Of a stretch of 6,446 nt of DNA, positions 5,928 to 6,446 are shown piece by piece. The position numbers and the translations under genes were made by a program. Positions within the stretch are counted from its first letter, which is position 1; each line of letters begins with the position of its first letter. The notes beneath the pieces are model-generated. The model worked only from the letters and a program-made list of their open reading frames with translations, ran no database searches and was not told the DNA's origin. Origin of the DNA: CAZFAT01 sp964517075 (GTDB lineage: Bacteria; Acidobacteriota; Vicinamibacteria; Vicinamibacterales; SCN-69-37); NCBI GenBank assembly GCA_964517075.1, contig CAZFAT010000353.1, forward strand, positions 1 through 6,446, read 5' to 3'.

Positions 5928-6446
5928 GTGCCCGTGGCGATCGATCCCCACAAGCCCCTGCGCGATGACGTGCGGCTCCTCGGCGAGCTGCTCGGGGAGA
6001 CCCTGCGGCGCCAGGAAGGTGAGCCGCTTTTCCAGCAGGTCGAACGGGTGCGCGCGCTCGCGAAGGACCGCCGCAGCCAGGAGCGCGAGGACCACGCTCC
6101 TGATGGCGCCCCGGCGCTGGCCGGGGAGCTGGCGGGTCTGCCGGTGGACGCGGCGGTCGCCATTGCCCGCGCCTTTGCGCAGTTCCTGCACCTCGCGAAC
6201 ATCGCGGAACAACACCACCGGGTCCGGCGGCGTCGCGTCTATCAGCGCGATCCCCACTCCCGTCCCCAGCCAGGATCGATCGAGGCGGCTCTGCCGCGGC
6301 TTGTCGAACGCGGGGTCAGCCCGGCGCGGCTGCATGACGCGATCGGTCGCCTGCAGATCGAGCTGGTCGTCACCGCGCACCCAACCGAAATCATGCGCCG
6401 TACCCTGCAGCAGAAGTACAACCGAATCGCGCGGGCGCTGGCGGAA
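5928..6446 (+). CDS. ppc: Phosphoenolpyruvate carboxylase, N-terminal part (cut by window end)
   Basis: The enzyme carboxylates phosphoenolpyruvate with bicarbonate to oxaloacetate, refilling the TCA cycle. The first 173 residues are visible out of the roughly 900 usual for bacterial PEPC; the frame is open to the edge. It starts with PLRDDVRLLGELLGETLRR (10-28), matching the family's first helix, then AFAQFLHLANIAEQHH (82-97). The catalytic signature VVTAHPTE follows (147-154), with His151 at the position of E. coli His138, and then RRTL (157-160). GTG 5928 is chosen for its GGAGG at 5917-5921 and because the homology begins within ten residues. The stretch at about 47-71 is charged and Ala/Gly-rich, a variable region in the family. 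The gene is divergent from the TIGR00300 gene. PEPC links carbon supply to nitrogen assimilation, so its place next to a PII/Amt cluster is sensible. Confidence 0.94.
   Translation, partial: MPVAIDPHKPLRDDVRLLGELLGETLRRQEGEPLFQQVERVRALAKDRRSQEREDHAPDGAPALAGELAGLPVDAAVAIARAFAQFLHLANIAEQHHRVRRRRVYQRDPHSRPQPGSIEAALPRLVERGVSPARLHDAIGRLQIELVVTAHPTEIMRRTLQQKYNRIARALAE

Noticed and set aside
5936..5946. CGATCGATC-type palindrome at the start of ppc, with a similar one near 6273-6282
   Set aside because: They are short, within coding sequence, and expected by chance. No operator-like spacing is seen.

Overview
The window is a compact, high-GC stretch (roughly two thirds G+C by eye) of a Gram-negative-type bacterial chromosome. 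It is built around nitrogen sensing and carbon/nitrogen balance. The organism cannot be named from sequence alone. GC content, codon use (TTA, CTA and TCA almost absent), an outer-membrane-like protein end and the style of the GlnD and TIGR00300-family proteins would fit an acidobacterial lineage such as Vicinamibacteria, but that is a low-confidence inference.

Layout from left to right. (1) The last 65 codons of a + strand gene, 1-199, whose product ends like an outer-membrane beta-barrel. (2) A tight + strand operon: glnD (217-2832, PII uridylyltransferase/uridylyl-removing enzyme), a PII signal protein gene overlapping it by 14 nt (2819-3148, glnK/glnB type, with Tyr51 present), and amt (about 3187-4536, ammonium channel with its pore residues intact). 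(3) A 99-bp convergent intergenic region of lower GC, made largely of degenerate heptanucleotide repeats (ATTGANG). Its last units fold back as a large imperfect hairpin that runs into the end of the next gene. (4) A minus-strand gene (4636-5877) for a TIGR00300 / LOR-SDH conserved-region protein, related to archaeal ornithine cyclodeaminase and to the C-terminal module of cyanobacterial ArgZ/AgrE. (5) A 50-bp divergent spacer. (6) The start of ppc (phosphoenolpyruvate carboxylase) from 5928 on the + strand, cut by the window edge.

How the genes work together. GlnD reads glutamine status and adds or removes UMP on PII. PII trimers gate Amt and report nitrogen status to other targets. The TIGR00300 protein probably handles ornithine, releasing ammonia and proline. 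PEP carboxylase supplies oxaloacetate for aspartate and 2-oxoglutarate-derived amino acids. The neighbourhood therefore looks like a coherent C/N-balance cluster, although only glnD-PII-amt is clearly one transcription unit. I do not see a mobile element, CRISPR array, RNA gene or defence system. The most unusual sequence feature is the heptad-repeat hairpin at 4547-4648.
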